Shown here: positions 21,493 through 34,350 of the stretch, piece after piece
Position numbering within the stretch: the first letter of the stretch is position 1
Layout of the letters: each line of letters begins with the position of its first letter
Origin: Scilla litardierei
Lineage: Eukaryota > Streptophyta > Magnoliopsida > Asparagales > Asparagaceae
Length of the DNA stretch: 64,000 bases
Assembly (NCBI GenBank): GCA_030789695.1
Contig: CM061139.1
Location: 102,222,037-102,286,036, forward strand
Direction of reading: 5' to 3'
The notes under the pieces: generated by a model
What the model saw: only the letters and a program-made list of their open reading frames with translations
The model's database searches: none
What the model was told of the DNA's origin: nothing
Made by a program: the position numbers and the translations under genes

Positions 21493-21801
21493 CGCAAAGT
21501 TAACTTTGTAACCTTTGTCACAAAGTTGACTTATTGAAATGAGATTGTGGTTTAATCCTTTAATAAGGTAAACATCACATATAATGGGTTTAGAAGGATT
21601 ACCCACTTTACCAACACCTATGATGGTTCCGCTCTCGTTGCCTCCAAATACGACGCGGTTTCCATTTGCAATGGGAACCACTCCGGAGAGCAATTGAGCG
21701 TCACCCGTCATGTGTTTTGAACACCCGCTATCGAGTATCAAATTCCCCTTGGAGATAAATTTAAATTTGTTACTCCTTTTCTTTTTCTTTTCCTTGAGTA
21801 C
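21493..21801 (-). pseudogene. Protease and start of pol of S2, right part
   Basis: On the minus strand this gives a lysine-rich linker, then [14 protein letters not shown], the Copia protease active-site region (Asp-Ser-Gly), and then [11 protein letters not shown]1 has Trp where S2 has Leu before ILDSG. The frame is interrupted at 21492 by element A and its remainder is at 6770-9667. It begins directly after the candidate mini-intron (21802-21860). Confidence 0.85.
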
Positions 21802-21854
21802 CTAAAGATAGAAAATTTCATATCATGGTACCCAAGGTCATTGGGTCTAAAAGA

Positions 21855-24101
21855 TTAGACCTTTGGAAGCCAAGTCCAAATGGACTTAGACTTCCCCACA
21901 TAATTTCTACTATGCACAACATCCAAAAAATAAGCATTCATGTAAACTTGTTTTTCATCCATGCTTGTGTCCTTTGGGCTCCAAATAGTGAAAATCTTGG
22001 AAGCCCGCATCCTATTGGGTGCATGCATGCGTTGTTGGTTTCTACGTGATGCATGTCGTGGATAGGCATAAGGAACATGATGGAATGGTGCATGTGGATA
22101 GTTATTCATACGATGGTGTGGGTGAACATATGCATGTGGAGGAACACGTTCGTGAGGGTGTCTCACATGGTGTGCACGTGCCCGTGAACGTGTAGCATAG
22201 AAATCATCATATGTGTGAGCCGGTGGAGTAGGACGTGTGTTCCTACGTGGCATAGTATTGGTGTACATATAAGAATGCCCCTTCTTTGGAGGTCCACCCA
22301 AAGTGGGTTTCTTTCCGAAAGAGGGTGTGGACGAGGTGGAAGCACCATTGGTAGAAGAACTACCAATAGAGTGTTTGCTACCACTCGTTAAGTCACCGGA
22401 AGTTGGCCTAACAAAAGTAGTGGCCGATTTGGATGAACTTCCCATCGTATACCCCAAATCAATGTGGTGATTGGCCGGAAGTAAGTCACTTAGGATTTTA
22501 TCCAAATGGTCCTTACCCTTATTAAATTTATTAATTCGGCCTAATGTGTTCTCATATTTCTCGGTGAGAGAACGCATAGAAGTATCCAAATTGGATACTT
22601 GCGATGTGAGCACATAAATACGAGATTTAAGATTCTCATTCTCAATACTCAAAGTCGATTTTTGATAAGTCAAATCCGCTATCTTGTGTTCCTCCGGATC
22701 TTCAATGCTAACATGTTCAAGTTGAGTCTTGAGATTAACAATGTCATTCTTCAACCCTTCAACAACGGTGTCGTTGTTGGTGATGATAGTTTTAGGCGAG
22801 GTTTGAATGCTAGCTAAGTCATCTTTTACTTTAGTATACATATTTACTAATTTAGTATACTTAGACCATAATTGAGAATTAGCATTCCTAAGGTCATCCA
22901 CAGTTACCTCATCGCCTTTGTTGTCGCTATCATCGGAAGAGGAAGATCCTTGATCATGCTCCTCTCTTGCCATGAAGCACATGTGTGCTTGCTCCACTTG
23001 TTCATCATCCGACTCTCCGCTTGAGGAATCCTCGGAGTCGGTGAATGTTGCCCCGACAAGACCCTTTTTGTTCCCTTTCTTGTACTTCTTGGACTTGTCG
23101 TACTTTGGCGCCTTCCACTTCTCCTTTTTCTTGTTTAGAGGACACTCCGCTTTCATGTGTCCTGGCTTGTTGCATTTAAAGCACAAAGAAGAAGAAGAGT
23201 TAGATTAATTGAACTTCGACTTGTTTTTGAAGTGACCTTTCCGGAAGAACCGGTTGAACTTCTTGGCCATGAGTGCCATGGACTCCAAGTCCAACTCGTT
23301 TTCCGAGTTCTCATCATCGGTTGATGTGGAAGTAGATAGAGCGGCCTTGAAAGTAATAGCTTTCTTCTTTGGCTCTTCTTGTTGTAGGTAAGACTTCATC
23401 TTTTCCTGCAACTTCAACTTGCTATCTTTGCGTACCTCATAAGACATCAAGGTACCCATTAGTTGAACAACGGTATATTTGTTCATATCATTACCTTCCT
23501 CGATGGCGAAGGTACACTTTTCCCAACTCGAAGGAAGTCCTTCGATAAGCTTCGAACATTTCTCCTTTTGGGTGTAGGATTTGCCGAGAGCCTCTAACTC
23601 GTTTATGATGTCGACGAAGCGAGCATAATACTCCTTCATCTTCTCACCCTGTAGCATATGAAACATTTCGTAATCTTTATTAACTACAACGAGTTTAGAG
23701 TCTCTTACCCTACTCGTCCTTTCATGTAATATGAGGAGGGAGTTCCATATTTGATATGCACTCTTACATGTGCATATCTTGTTGAAATCCTCGGGCTCCA
23801 AAGCACATTGCAAGGCGTTCATTGCCTTGGCATTGCTCACCTCCGCGGCAACCTCCGCGGGAGTCCATTTCTCGAAATCTTCTTCGGTGGGCTCGACGTA
23901 TTCCTTCATCGTGGTCCTCCATAGTGAAGCACTCCGGAGGAAAGTCTCCATCCGGCATTTACAGTACCCGTAGTTGGTACCGTTGAAGAATGGAGGCCTC
24001 GTTGAGGAATGTCCTTCCATTACCGAAGACGCTCCTTCACGGTTCTTGAAGGTGCTATAGTCGGAAGGTGGACGAACGGTCTTGTTGTCGTTGGCAGACA
24101 T
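21855..24101 (-). pseudogene. gag: gag of SIRE-like element S2
   Basis: Starts MSANDNKTVRPPSDY 13 bases after the primer site. Residues about 50-220 form the UBN2-type gag domain of plant Copia elements (RPPFFNGTNYGY, AYQIWNSL, ALGKSYTQKEKCSKLIEGLP). One in-frame TAA (23205-23207) separates this from the zinc knuckle CFKCNKPGHMKAECP and the long acidic and Ser-rich C-terminal half. The frame ends WLPKV-stop at 21855, exactly as in S1. The canonical Trp in YGYWKC is Cys here. Apart from the one stop the frame is open, so the copy is only moderately old. Confidence 0.85.
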
Positions 24102-24113
24102 AGCTATAGACTT

Positions 24114-24126
24114 GGCTCTGATACCA
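24114..24126 (-). other. Primer binding site of S2 (tRNA-Met type)
   Basis: The minus strand reads TGGTATCAGAGCC two bases after the LTR end, as in S1 at 36658-36670. Confidence 0.85.
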
Positions 24127-24128
24127 AA

Positions 24129-25962
24129 TGTAATGCCCTGCTAAGCTACTGCACAAGTACTAGAGGGGGGGTGAATAGTACTTTAAAATAATTAAGATGC
24201 TAATTCCTAATTACTTTCAAACTCTACCAAACAATGCGGAAAATGCAGAAATGTAAATGTTAGACAACAAAGAAACAATCGCAAACAATGATATTACTGG
24301 GTTCGGATCCACCCAAGTATCCCCGACTTGTTCCCGGTGATCCTACGTCCCAACCACCCGGATCCCCTCCGGATACTTGAGTTAGAAACCCTAACTGAAG
24401 ATTTCCACTATGAAATACTTGTGAAAAACCTTCACAAGTCAAATCATACACAAAGTAATTTGTGACTCCCACAACCCGGGATCACAACCACACTCTCACA
24501 ACCGAGAGTGAAACTTACAATATGAATTGAAATGAAATAGAAACTTCTTACCGACAAAATACCTATGCCTTGAGTAATGCTTACGAATTAGGGCAAAGAT
24601 GATTTTGAGAAAGAAGAAGTGGCACCAAACCCTAGCTCCAAGATGTAGATCAGCAATGGAGAGCTATGGGGATGTTGGTGACCTAGAATCAAGCACTTGG
24701 CTTGGAAGGCTTCACACTCAATGAATCTCTCTTTAGAAGTAAGAATGAGGAGAGATTATTGAATGGAATGAAAGAGCTTTGAATGAGCTTGGAATGATTT
24801 CTCTTGATATCTAAACTTGCAATAATATCAGCCTTTACTTCAATGAATGCAGCCCATCAAGTATTTATAGGATAGAGGAGAGAGAGAAAGAAATTCGAGT
24901 CATTAAATGCTCCAACGGCTCTTTTCTGAACCTAACTAGTCGGTTAAAGAACAACCACCGACCGACTAGTTCATCAACTAGTCGGTCGGTCAATTAACGT
25001 ATACCGACTAATCGAAGAACAGCTAAAAGGTTGAAGCACAAACAAAAGGAATTAGTCGGTCCAAGAAGAGTAGCTGACCGACTAGTTTCACAACTAGTCG
25101 GTCGGTTACTCAACTAAGACCGACTAACAGATAAAACTGAAGTCTGAGCACAAATAGACTTAGTCGGTCCAAGAACAAATGTTGACCGACTAATTCACCA
25201 ACTAGTCGGTCGCCAAATGAGCATAGACCGACTAACGATAAACAGTAAGTTAGGTGAAAATTGGCATGTACAGTAAAGCTAAACTAGTCGGTCCAAGAAG
25301 GAACGTTGACCGACTAGTTCATCAACTAGTCGGTCGATCAATGAACACAGACCGACTAATGATAAACAGTAGCTCAGGCTCAAATGTGCATGTACAGGGA
25401 AAGCTCAACTAGTCGGTCACAGAAGCATCACTGACCGACTAGTTCACAAACTAGTCGGTCGATGAGTCAACTTAGACTGACTAACTGTAAACAGTAAAGA
25501 GCTTGGAAATGACTGTTAAAAACTAGTCGGTCCAACAAGCTTTGCCGACCGACTAGATCACCATCTAGTCGGTCAGTTCTTTTTCTTGAACCAACTAACA
25601 TGCACAAGAAGTCCCGAATCGAAGCGCGATGCTTCGGGGAAGATTGTATGGACTTCAACTAAGATCCTAGAGCTAAGATAGGAGCGTTATGAAGATTTAA
25701 ACCGTAAGACCTACTCAAGGCTTAACATTCTATGAAAGAAGCTTAAAGACTATAAATAAAACTTGACGAAACTGTCTTCAATAGCTTCAATCGAATCTTC
25801 ATGACTTCTAAAATGGTCCATAAGCTTCAACGAAGCTTTAGGCATACGATCACGTGCTTTGAGAAGTCTTGAGACGTCGTAATTGATATTCATATGAATT
25901 TGGCGACGATCTCCATAACTGCGCTCACAAAGTGTTAGTTCACGATATATTTATGTTTGTTC
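24129..25962 (-). mobile_element. 5' LTR of S2, main part
   Basis: Begins TGTAATGCCC in plus-strand view (LTR 3' end) and matches the S1 LTRs along its length. Its last 39 bp lie at 38430-38468, separated by the insertion of S1 with a TGTTC duplication. A TATA box (minus-strand CCTATAAATAC) lies at 24861-24871, and six units of the TAGTCGGTC/GACCGACTA array upstream of it at 24935-25576. Confidence 0.9.
24935..25576 (-). repeat. TAGTCGGTC / GACCGACTA array in the S2 LTR
   Basis: Six units about 110 bp apart. Each unit holds four copies of the 9-mer in alternating orientation: TAGTCGGTC, about 13 nt, GACCGACTA, about 8 nt, TAGTCGGTC, about 16 nt, GACCGACTA. The inner pair is separated by only a short TTCATCA-like sequence, so each unit can fold as a strong hairpin. 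S2 has one unit more than S1. Small ORFs across it are by-products. Confidence 0.92.
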
Positions 25963-26708
25963 TGTAATGCCCTACAAGCTACTGCACAAGTACTAGAGGG
26001 GGGGTGAATAGTACTTTAAAATAATAAGGAGTATAATTCCAAATTAAATTGCAAACAACTAACAAATCAATTTGCGGAAGCTTAAATTGAATGACAACAA
26101 ACTTAACAATGCAAACAAATGATGTTAATGGGTTCGGATCCACCCAAGTCTCCCCGACTTGTTCCCGGTGATCCTACGTCCCAACCACCCGGATCCCCTC
26201 CGGATACTTGAGTTAGAAACCCAAACTCAAGATTTCCACTATGAATATCTTGTGAAAAACCTTCACAAGATCAAATCATACAACAACGGCAATAGTGAAT
26301 CCCACAACCCGGGATCACAACCTTCTCTCACAACCGAGAGAATCAACAAGCAATATAAATGAGTTATATTGAAATAAACAAACTTACCACAAAATCCTAT
26401 ACCTTGAGTTTTTCTTACCCAATAGGTGAAATGAAGGATTTGAGGAAGATGAAGTCACCAAGACCTAGCACCAAGGAAATGACCAGCAATAGGTGCCTAG
26501 GAATGATTTGGAGACTAGGATCAAGCAATAGCTTGAAGAGCTCACCAAGAACAAACTTCGCTCTAGATGGATTCTAGATCTAGAAATGAGAGAGAATGGG
26601 TTTCTTGTGAGGAAGAGAGATTTTGATTTGAGTGAGAATGGCTATCTCTTTTGATCTCAATGAATCTCTGAATGGAAGCTCTAACCTAGATAGAAATGAC
26701 CTAGGTTC

Positions 26709-26720
26709 GTATTTATAGGG
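26709..26720 (-). promoter_or_regulatory. TATA box of the S1 3' LTR
   Basis: The minus strand reads CCCTATAAATAC, about 50 bp downstream of the palindromic array. Same box in the 5' LTR at 37422-37433 and in S2 at 24861-24871. Confidence 0.75.
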
Positions 26721-26771
26721 TCCCATAAAAACAACTTAGGTCATTCTCCAACGGATAGAAATCTGGGAGAA

Positions 26772-27290
26772 TTAGTCGGTCAAAGAACAATCACTGACCG
26801 ACTAGTTCATCAACTAGTCGGTCAGTCAAACAGCATGGACCGACTAAGAGAGGAACTGAGAAGAAAGAGAATTTCAGACCTAGAAATCTAGTCGGTCCAA
26901 GAAGACTTTCTGACCGACTAGTTTCACAACTAGTCGGTCAGTCAGTGAACGTAGACCGACTAAGAGGCAAAATGAAATAGTCTGAACACAAGTTGACTTA
27001 GTCGGTCCAAGAACAAAAGTTGACCGACTAGATTGTCAACTAGTCGGTCACCAAACGTTCTTAGACCGACTAACGATAAACAGTAGCTAAGGAGAAATTT
27101 AGCATGAACAGTAAGTCACAACTAGTCGGTCAAAGAAGCATCACTGACCGACTAGTTCACAAACTAGTCGGTCGGTGAGTCAACGTAGACCGACTAACTG
27201 TAAACAGTAAAGTCCAAGAAATTAAGGAATCAAACTAGTCGGTCCAAGAGGAGTTGCTGACCGACTAGATCACCATCTAGTCGGTCAGTA
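26772..27290 (-). repeat. TAGTCGGTC / GACCGACTA array, S1 3' LTR
   Basis: Five units starting at about 26772, 26888, 26998, 27121 and 27235, each with alternating-orientation copies of the 9-mer. Directly upstream of the LTR TATA box on the minus strand. Repeated in the 5' LTR at 37484-38001. Confidence 0.92.
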
Positions 27291-27711
27291 CTTCTTCTTG
27301 TATCAACTAATATGCACAAACAAGTCCGAATCGAAGCGCGACGCTTCGAGGAAGTTAGAATGAACTTGTGCTAAGATCCTAGAGCTATGATATGAGCGTT
27401 ATGAAGTTAGAATGGTAAGATATACTCAAGGCTTAACATTCTATATATCGAAGCTAAAAAGACTATAAATAAAACCTTAATAAACGATCTTCGAGAGCTT
27501 CGATTGAATCTTCATAACTTCCAAAATGGCGCAAGAGCTTCAACGAAGCTTTGGGCAACAATACGAGTTTTGTGAAGTGTTGAGATGTCGCTTTGAATGT
27601 TCTCGTGAATTTGGCGACGATCTCCAATACTGCGCTCACAAATTGTTAGTTCATGGATTATTTATGTTTGCTCATCATCAAAACCAAATCCGAGGAGTCC
27701 AATATTCAACA

Positions 27712-28634
27712 TTCTCCCCCTTTTTGGTGATGACAAACCAACATAAATAATAATCAAAAATAATGATTCAAATGTAAAATACTTACTCCCCCTGCATTGA
27801 TGACACGTTAATTCTAAAATGAATATATATGAATTGCATCAATCAGATGAGTAAGATAAATAAAGAGAATCGATTTTCGAAATATCGTATTTTGAAAATC
27901 CTTATATGTATCTTAACTCCCCCTGAATCTAACATATCAAACTAGATTCTTGGAAATTGAGTTAAATTTTCATTTGCGCTATTTATTATCATTATCTCTC
28001 CCCCTTTGGCATTATCCCAAAAATGGGGGGCATACAACGACAACAACTAGGAAATGGAAAATCCAACATCGGGAGTCGTAGACAATGACGATGGAACTAA
28101 TTGACACCAAAGGAAAAGCGATAAAATCAAATCACGGTGTGCCAAAATTGTCCATTATCAAAAAGCGATAATCAAAATCATCAAAGATACCAAATAATTA
28201 TTCATTTCTTGAATAAAGAAACATACTCTCCAATATTCAATATTCTTGGTTAAATTTGTGCATGGAAAACAATTCTATACAATTATAGAATTTAAATCTA
28301 TTTAACCAAGTTTTCATGCGTCGAGCGACGAATTCACACATCATATGCATTGAACGAATATTAAATGTGCACGACGAATTAAGACAAAGAGAACGACGAT
28401 GTATATATATAAATGATAACATCATGAGTACATCCAAAAAGATATCGATACATCAAATGCAACATACCCATCAAAAAGAAATACATCATCATTAACAACA
28501 TCAAAATATAATATCAACATCAACATTATCCAAAGTACATCAAAATATCATAACCCTCATACTCTATCCTAACCCAAAATACTCTCACTAAGATATATCA
28601 TCCAAAGCGTAGTGGAGAGTCCTCGGAACAACGA
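27712..28634 (-). other. 3' region of S1 with repeated GGGGGAG motifs
   Basis: Non-coding stretch between ORF2 and the 3' LTR. The polypurine tract CCAAAAAGGGGGAGAA is at 27712-27727. Further CAGGGGGAGT or AAAGGGGGAGAG copies lie at 27785-27794, 27915-27925 and 27996-28009. The rest is AT-rich with no ORF of interest. Confidence 0.8.
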
Positions 28635-30293
28635 TCACGAGGAAGTGGCTGGATCTGCAGTGTCCGTGGGTCCAGTCGACGAAGTGGACTCAGGCTCTGC
28701 AGGGAGGAGAGGTGTCTCAACAGACGGGATCGTCAGGGTAGGAGTGGAAACGACTGGCTCAACAGCAGGGGTCGCAACAGCAGGGGTCTCAACAGCAGCA
28801 GCTGATAGATGTGCAGGCTCGACAGCAGGGTCAGCAGCAGGCTCAGAAGTCTGAAGTGCTGAAGCAGAAGTCTCTGGAGCACCGGAAGTGGTGCCATCTC
28901 CAGGAGCTGAAGTGGTAGCAGCAGCAGCAGCAGTGGCCGTGGCCTCATCGCCACAAGCCAAGGAAGTGACAAGCTCGTCAATCTCCTCATCGTCCATCTC
29001 CTCGGCCTCAGAAACTGAAGGAGGAAGATCAATCCCCATCATCTGAGCCATACGGCAGACGACCTCCTCGGTACGAGCCAAACGCGACTCGTGCCGACGA
29101 AGAAGGCGTACGACATCATCTAATGTAGCAGGAGGAGTGGAGGCTGCAGCAGCTGAGGGAGTAGACTGGGAAGCAGATGCGGTAGACCTCTGCACGTGAC
29201 GAAGCGCCGCTAGAGATTTCTTAACGGCCGTCGCGTTCAGAGGAGTACCCAAGGGACGCTCATCGTCAGGAGGGAGAGGGACACGAAAATGACGAAAGAC
29301 AAGGGTTAGCAGACACGGATATGGGATATGCGCAGATTTATTGGTCTTGTGTATACACTCGAAAGAGTCCATCTTATCGAGTATAACGCGAGCCCAATTA
29401 ATCTCGCAACCCAAGAAAAGAGCATAGATAAGCTTCAAGAATGGCTGGGAAGGAAGTGAAGATGAGCCGTACTTGGGAAGCAAGCACGACTTCAGAATGA
29501 GATTCAAAACCCAGGCATTTGGCTTGAACGACTTAGAAGGAACTCCAATAAAGGCAGGAGGGATCACATGGAAGATGTCAGAAAGAACGGACTGATCCAG
29601 GGAAGATATATCATCGACGGAAATGTCAGAAGGAAGGAGACTAGAAGACGAGCAGCCAAGAATCTCCCCCAAGATTTCTGCCGTGAGAACTATAGGAGTT
29701 CCCAAGACAGTAGTCTCGATGGAGTGACTAGCATCGTACTAGCCTCGAACACGATTGGCATAGAACAATTTCACAAGGCGGGGATAAGGTTTAGGATTCG
29801 CCTTGGGGTCAAAGCGAAGATAATCAAGAAGGCCACTATAGGAGAGAAGATCAGCAAGGCCGAGAAAATCAGAAAACTGAACGTAATGCTCTAACAACAG
29901 TGGACAGTGCTCAATACGGTTGTACGCTGCGAGACACTGAGGGTCATCGCGGCACAACGATATGTCTACACCGCCGACTGGCATAGGAGCTTTACCCTTA
30001 GCCTTACGAGTCTTCGGAGGAGGAGTAGGTTCCCTAGGGCCAGACTCGTCCTCAGGCACGAACTCAGAGTCAGAATCTGGAGGAGTGGCAGGAGAGTGGA
30101 GAATGGGCTTTTTGGTTTTAGATTTTCTGGGTTTTACCGTCGCCGTCCTCGGCTTCTTAGGAGGAGGCGAAGATGGAGAAGCTTGGGTTGATTTGGCACG
30201 ACGTTTAGGCTTAGGTGGATTCCTAGGGTCTGAAGGCTCTACAGTCATGGGAGAAGCCCTAGAAGAGGTGATAGAGATCCGCGTCTTTGCCAT
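28635..30293 (-). pseudogene. S1 ORF2 (post-pol, envelope-position protein) with one amber stop
   Basis: ATG at 30291-30293 in ACCATGGC, a strong plant start context, chosen over the upstream ATG at 30347. The first 75 residues are Pro/Lys/Ser-rich and basic. Residues about 110-330 look globular (CPLLLEHYVQFSDFLGLADLL, LVKLFYANRV, LTAEILGEILG) and resemble the domain annotated as 'putative plant transposon protein' in plant retroelement ORFs; I hold that loosely. The C-terminal 200 residues are Ala/Thr/Pro-rich. A single TAG at 29739-29741 interrupts an otherwise continuous 553-codon frame. No clear transmembrane helix. SIRE-type elements carry an ORF here and stop-codon suppression has been proposed for SIRE1, but that site lies at the pol-ORF2 junction, not inside ORF2. 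Confidence 0.8.
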
Positions 30294-31236
30294 GGTCGTG
30301 GCACGACGAGGACAACCAAACGTCGGGAAGATCAAACAACCTAGCACAAACCCTAGAAGCCCTAGATTCCTACAGCAAACACGAAATGAACAAGCCCTAG
30401 AAGAACTTTGAAACCCTAGGAGCTAGAACTTGAAATCAAGGAGAGCAAACCCTAGAATAGGAAATGAGACCTAGGAGGAGGGGGTTTTACCTAGGAGGAG
30501 GAGACGACGGCGGCGGACGACGGCGATGGCCGGAGAACAGGCCGGAGTCGACGGGAAGATGAAGGGGCTTGAGAGGGGTTTGGGAGTTATCGGGCTGGAG
30601 GAGAGAATAGACCGACTAAAAAGATTTTTAGTCGGACGAGATTGAGCTTAAGTCGGTTTGGAAATCGAAAAGACTCATTTGCCCTAACCAACTTAGTCGG
30701 TCACAGTTCAAGCACTGACCGACTAGATTACGATCTAGTCGGTCGGTCAATGAGCTTGAACCGACTAAGTCGAAACAGGGGCAAACAGGAATTTTAGGAC
30801 TAGAATTAGTCGGTCGCAGTATATTCACTGACCGACTAGTTTTCAATCTAGTCGGTCGGTAAGTGTACTGTGACCGACTAAAGAAAGAAAATGATAAGAT
30901 TAAGATTAAAGCTTGATCTAGTCGGTCTGAGTTTACTTGCTGACCGACTAGATGAGCATCTAGTCGGTTGACAAGTGAATTGAAACCGACTAGAAGAGTC
31001 CAAAAATTGATAATGGATTTCTCTTCACAAACCACTTGGATGAAACATCTTAACACTCTCATTAGTCATCTAAATTACCCCACAAAACGTCGAAATCTCA
31101 AATACGACATTGAAATACGAATTCGATCATAAATTCAAACATATCACATAAAATTCCCAAAAATTCAATATATCTAGCATGAACGAAATATCGCAAAATA
31201 TAATAGCATGCAAGATAATTGAATGAAATATGAATC
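30294..31236 (-). other. pol-ORF2 spacer of S1
   Basis: Contains the second TAGTCGGTC array (30609-30994), then a CT- and CCG-rich stretch (30400-30608) that looks like a plant 5' leader and ends in front of ORF2. No clear TATA box is visible between array and ORF2. No gene. Confidence 0.75.
30609..30994 (-). repeat. TAGTCGGTC / GACCGACTA array upstream of S1 ORF2
   Basis: Three full alternating-orientation units and a shorter inverted pair, with the same 9-mer as in the LTR but different intervening sequence. It occupies the place of the second ACTCGGCCGAGT array in element A. Confidence 0.92.
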
Positions 31237-34200
31237 CTATATCTCGGATTCACCCATAATCCCCAATTCACGACGCAACCGCACAAAGGAGTCCTCCTTT
31301 AGGGGTTTCGTGAAAATATCGGTGATTTGCTTTTGGGTTTCAACGTACACTAAAATGATGTCCTTTTTAGCAACATGATCATCTAAAAAGTGGTGTCGGA
31401 CATCTATGTGTTTTGATCGGGAATGGTGCACCGGATTCTTTGAAAGACAGATAGCACTTTGGTTATCCACCATGATAGGGCTAGTATCACAGTGAATACC
31501 AAAATCCTTCAAAGTGTGTCTCATCCAAAGAACCTGGGCACAAGCGGCACCGGCGGCAATATATTCCGCCTCGGTGGTTGAAAGTGATACGGAATTTTGC
31601 TTCTTGGAAAACCAAGAGACAAGAGAATTTCCTAGAAAATGGCAAGTGCCACTAGTACTTTTCCTGTCGGATTTGCATCCCGCATAATCGGCATCACTGT
31701 ATGAGACTAACTCATACGTGCTAGATTTCGGATAAAGTAATCCAAAATCTAAAGTGTAACTTAGATAACAGAAAATACGCTTTACCGCTACTAAGTGAGA
31801 CTCCTTAGGTTGAGACTGATAACGAGCACATATGCATACGGCAAACATAATATCGGGCCTACTTGCGGTAAGATAAAGTAAACTACCTATCATACCTCGA
31901 TATAGACGAATGTCTACATCCTTACCGCCCGTATCCTTGTCGAGATGCGTAGTCGTGCTCATTGGAGTCTTTTTCCCGGAAGCACTTTCCATTCCAAATC
32001 GCTTAAGCAACTCCACCGTATACTTTGTTTGGTGAATGAAGATTGCATCGTTCATTTGGCGAATTTGGAGACCTAAGAAATATTTGAGTTCACCCATGTG
32101 GCTCATCTCAAATTGGTCCTTCATAACATTAGAAAACTCTTCGCAAAGAGTGAAGTTAGTAGCACCGAAAATGATATCATCAACATAAATTTGAACTAAT
32201 AAAATATCATTATTCGCATGCTTAACAAAAAGTGTAGAATCGGCTTCGCCCATTTTAAAATTCAAATCCAAAAGAAAATTCTTTAGGCGATCATACCAAG
32301 CTCGAGGAGCTTGTCTCAAACCATAAAGAGCTTTCTTTAGTTTAAAAACATGATTTGGAAATTTCTCATTTATGAAGCCCGGAGGTTGAGAAACGTAAAC
32401 TTCCTCAACAACATCTCCGTTTAAAAATGCACTTTTAACATCCATTTGAAATAACTTAAAATTTTTATGGCATGCATAAGACAATAAGAGTCTAATTGAT
32501 TCTAATCTAGCTACCGGAGCGAAGGATTCTTCGAAATCAATACCTTCCTCTTGGTGATAGCCTTGAGCAACTAACCGAGCTTTGTTTCGGATGACGACTT
32601 GATTTTCGTCGGATTTGTTCTTGAAGATCCACTTTGTCCCTATGACGGTGTGGTTCTTCGATGGCAAAGGAACAAGCTCACATACCTCATTCCTCTCGAA
32701 TTGTATGAGTTCCTCCTCCATGGCAAGGATCCAAGAACTATCTTCGCAAGCTTCAACTATTTTCTTTGGCTCTATTGATGAGACAAAGGTACTATTGGCG
32801 AAGTGGTGGACTTGAGATCTCGTCTTGACACTATCATGAATATTGCCAATGACTTGCTCATGGGGATGGTCGCGAACGGTATGAAGCCGCTTGGGAATAC
32901 CTTGATCACTAGGCACATTCTCAACAACTTCAGTAGTCGGGTTAGTCTCAATAGAATCAATTGAATCAATAGACTTAGAATTTTCAAACGAATCACATAA
33001 AACATCCATAGAATCATTATCATTTGAAATTCTAGAAGTAGTAAAATTCTCATTAAAAGAGACATGAAGTGATTCCTCGATCGTAGAGGATCTTTTGTTG
33101 TATATCCGGTAGGCTTTGCTACGTGAGGAATACCCAATAAATATCCCCTCATCCGATCTCGGATCAAACTTGTCCAAATTATCATATGTGTTTTTAATAA
33201 AACATTTTGCGCCGAAAACACGAAAATGTTTAACTTGAGGCAATCTACCAAACAACAATTCATAGCAAGTTTGTTTGGTGCCGGGCCTCAAAAGTATTCT
33301 ATTAAACACATAGCACGCGGTGTGTACCGCTTCCGCCCAAAATTGATAACCAAGTTGACTATCTTCGAGCATAGTGCGAGCACACTCCACAAGCATTCTA
33401 TTCTTCCTCTCAACAACACCATTTTGAGGAGGTGCGCGAGGGAAAGAAAACGTGTGAGTAATTCCAAGATCATCACAAAAATTTGAGAAAGACTCATTCT
33501 CAAATTCACCCCCATGATCACTACGAATAGTGACAATGGTGGTTCCGATGAGATTTTGTACTTTCTTCACAAATATTGTGAAGTTTTCAAAAGCTTCATT
33601 TTTATTACTTAAGAAAAATACCCATGTAAATCTTGAATAATCATCAACGATGACTAGTCCATATCTTGCATTTCCTAAGGAAGCAACTCTAGTTGGCCCA
33701 AATAAATCTAGATGTAATAGCTCTAGTGGCCGTTTCGTAGAAATGCTTTTCTTAGGTTTAAATGAAGATTTAGGAAGCTTGCCACGTTGACAAGAATCAC
33801 AAAAACTTTTCTTTTCAAAAACGAGCTTCGGAAAACCTTTAATGGAATTTAGTTTCGAAAGCTTATAAAGTGTTCCAAAGTTCACATGTCCAAAGCGTCG
33901 ATGCCATAAGTGTTGTTCACTTGTGTTGGCAACGAGACATTGTTCATATGACTTAGGAAGATCCAAAATATAAATATCTTTATGGCGTGTGCCGGAAAAT
34001 AATAATTTATTATTATCATTTGAAATATGACACAATCCTTTCGCAAAGCTAACTTTGTAACCTTTGTCACAAAGTTGACTTATTGAAATAAGATTATGAT
34101 TTAAACCATCAACTAGATAAACATCACTAATTAAGGGTTTAGAAGGGTTACCCACTTTACCAACACCGACGATTGTTCCGCTCTCATTGCCTCCAAATAC

Positions 34201-34350
34201 GACGTGATTTCCATTTGCAATGGGAACCACTCCGGAGAGCAATTGAGCGTCACCCGTCATGTGTTTTGAACACCCGCTATCGAGTATCCAATTCCCTTTG
34301 GAGCTAAATTTAAATTTGTTGCTCCTTTTCTTTTTCTTTTCCTTGAGTAC
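31237..34350 (-). CDS. pol: S1 pol: protease, integrase, RT, RNase H
   Basis: Open from 34350 to the stop at 31237; the first ATG is at 34260. Numbered from that Met: protease [14 protein letters not shown] just before it, integrase zinc site H120/H125/C154/C157, integrase catalytic D185 (LHLDLFGP), D248 (RSDHGG) and E284 (VVERKN). RT covers about 520-760 with YVDD near 691. RNase H follows from about 850 ([28 protein letters not shown]). All catalytic residues expected for a Copia pol are present and no stop interrupts them. It is in frame with gag but separated by stops that lie inside a possible 60-nt intron (34351-34410). Confidence 0.93.
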   Translation of the reverse strand, partial: VLKEKKKKRSNKFKFSSKGNWILDSGCSKHMTGDAQLLSGVVPIANGNHVVFGGNESGTIVGVGKVGNPSKPLISDVYLVDGLNHNLISISQLCDKGYKVSFAKGLCHISNDNNKLLFSGTRHKDIYILDLPKSYEQCLVANTSEQHLWHRRFGHVNFGTLYKLSKLNSIKGFPKLVFEKKSFCDSCQRGKLPKSSFKPKKSISTKRPLELLHLDLFGPTRVASLGNARYGLVIVDDYSRFTWVFFLSNKNEAFENFTIFVKKVQNLIGTTIVTIRSDHGGEFENESFSNFCDDLGITHTFSFPRAPPQNGVVERKNRMLVECARTMLEDSQLGYQFWAEAVHTACYVFNRILLRPGTKQTCYELLFGRLPQVKHFRVFGAKCFIKNTYDNLDKFDPRSDEGIFIGYSSRSKAYRIYNKRSSTIEESLHVSFNENFTTSRISNDNDSMDVLCDSFENSKSIDSIDSIETNPTTEVVENVPSDQGIPKRLHTVRDHPHEQVIGNIHDSVKTRSQVHHFANSTFVSSIEPKKIVEACEDSSWILAMEEELIQFERNEVCELVPLPSKNHTVIGTKWIFKNKSDENQVVIRNKARLVAQGYHQEEGIDFEESFAPVARLESIRLLLSYACHKNFKLFQMDVKSAFLNGDVVEEVYVSQPPGFINEKFPNHVFKLKKALYGLRQAPRAWYDRLKNFLLDLNFKMGEADSTLFVKHANNDILLVQIYVDDIIFGATNFTLCEEFSNVMKDQFEMSHMGELKYFLGLQIRQMNDAIFIHQTKYTVELLKRFGMESASGKKTPMSTTTHLDKDTGGKDVDIRLYRGMIGSLLYLTASRPDIMFAVCICARYQSQPKESHLVAVKRIFCYLSYTLDFGLLYPKSSTYELVSYSDADYAGCKSDRKSTSGTCHFLGNSLVSWFSKKQNSVSLSTTEAEYIAAGAACAQVLWMRHTLKDFGIHCDTSPIMVDNQSAICLSKNPVHHSRSKHIDVRHHFLDDHVAKKDIILVYVETQKQITDIFTKPLKEDSFVRLRRELGIMGESEI

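Larger units (their letters stand above)
25963..27711 (-). mobile_element. 3' LTR of S1
   Basis: The minus strand starts TGTTGAATATTGG after the polypurine tract and ends GGGCATTACA. U3 contains the five-unit array (26772-27290), then the TATA box CCCTATAAATAC (26709-26720). Small ORFs inside have no recognisable product. Confidence 0.93.

Noticed and set aside
24935..25576. CRISPR-like array of short palindromic repeats
   Set aside because: Repeats alternate in orientation, spacers are similar to each other, and it is part of a plant LTR; the same array is in the other LTRs of the family.
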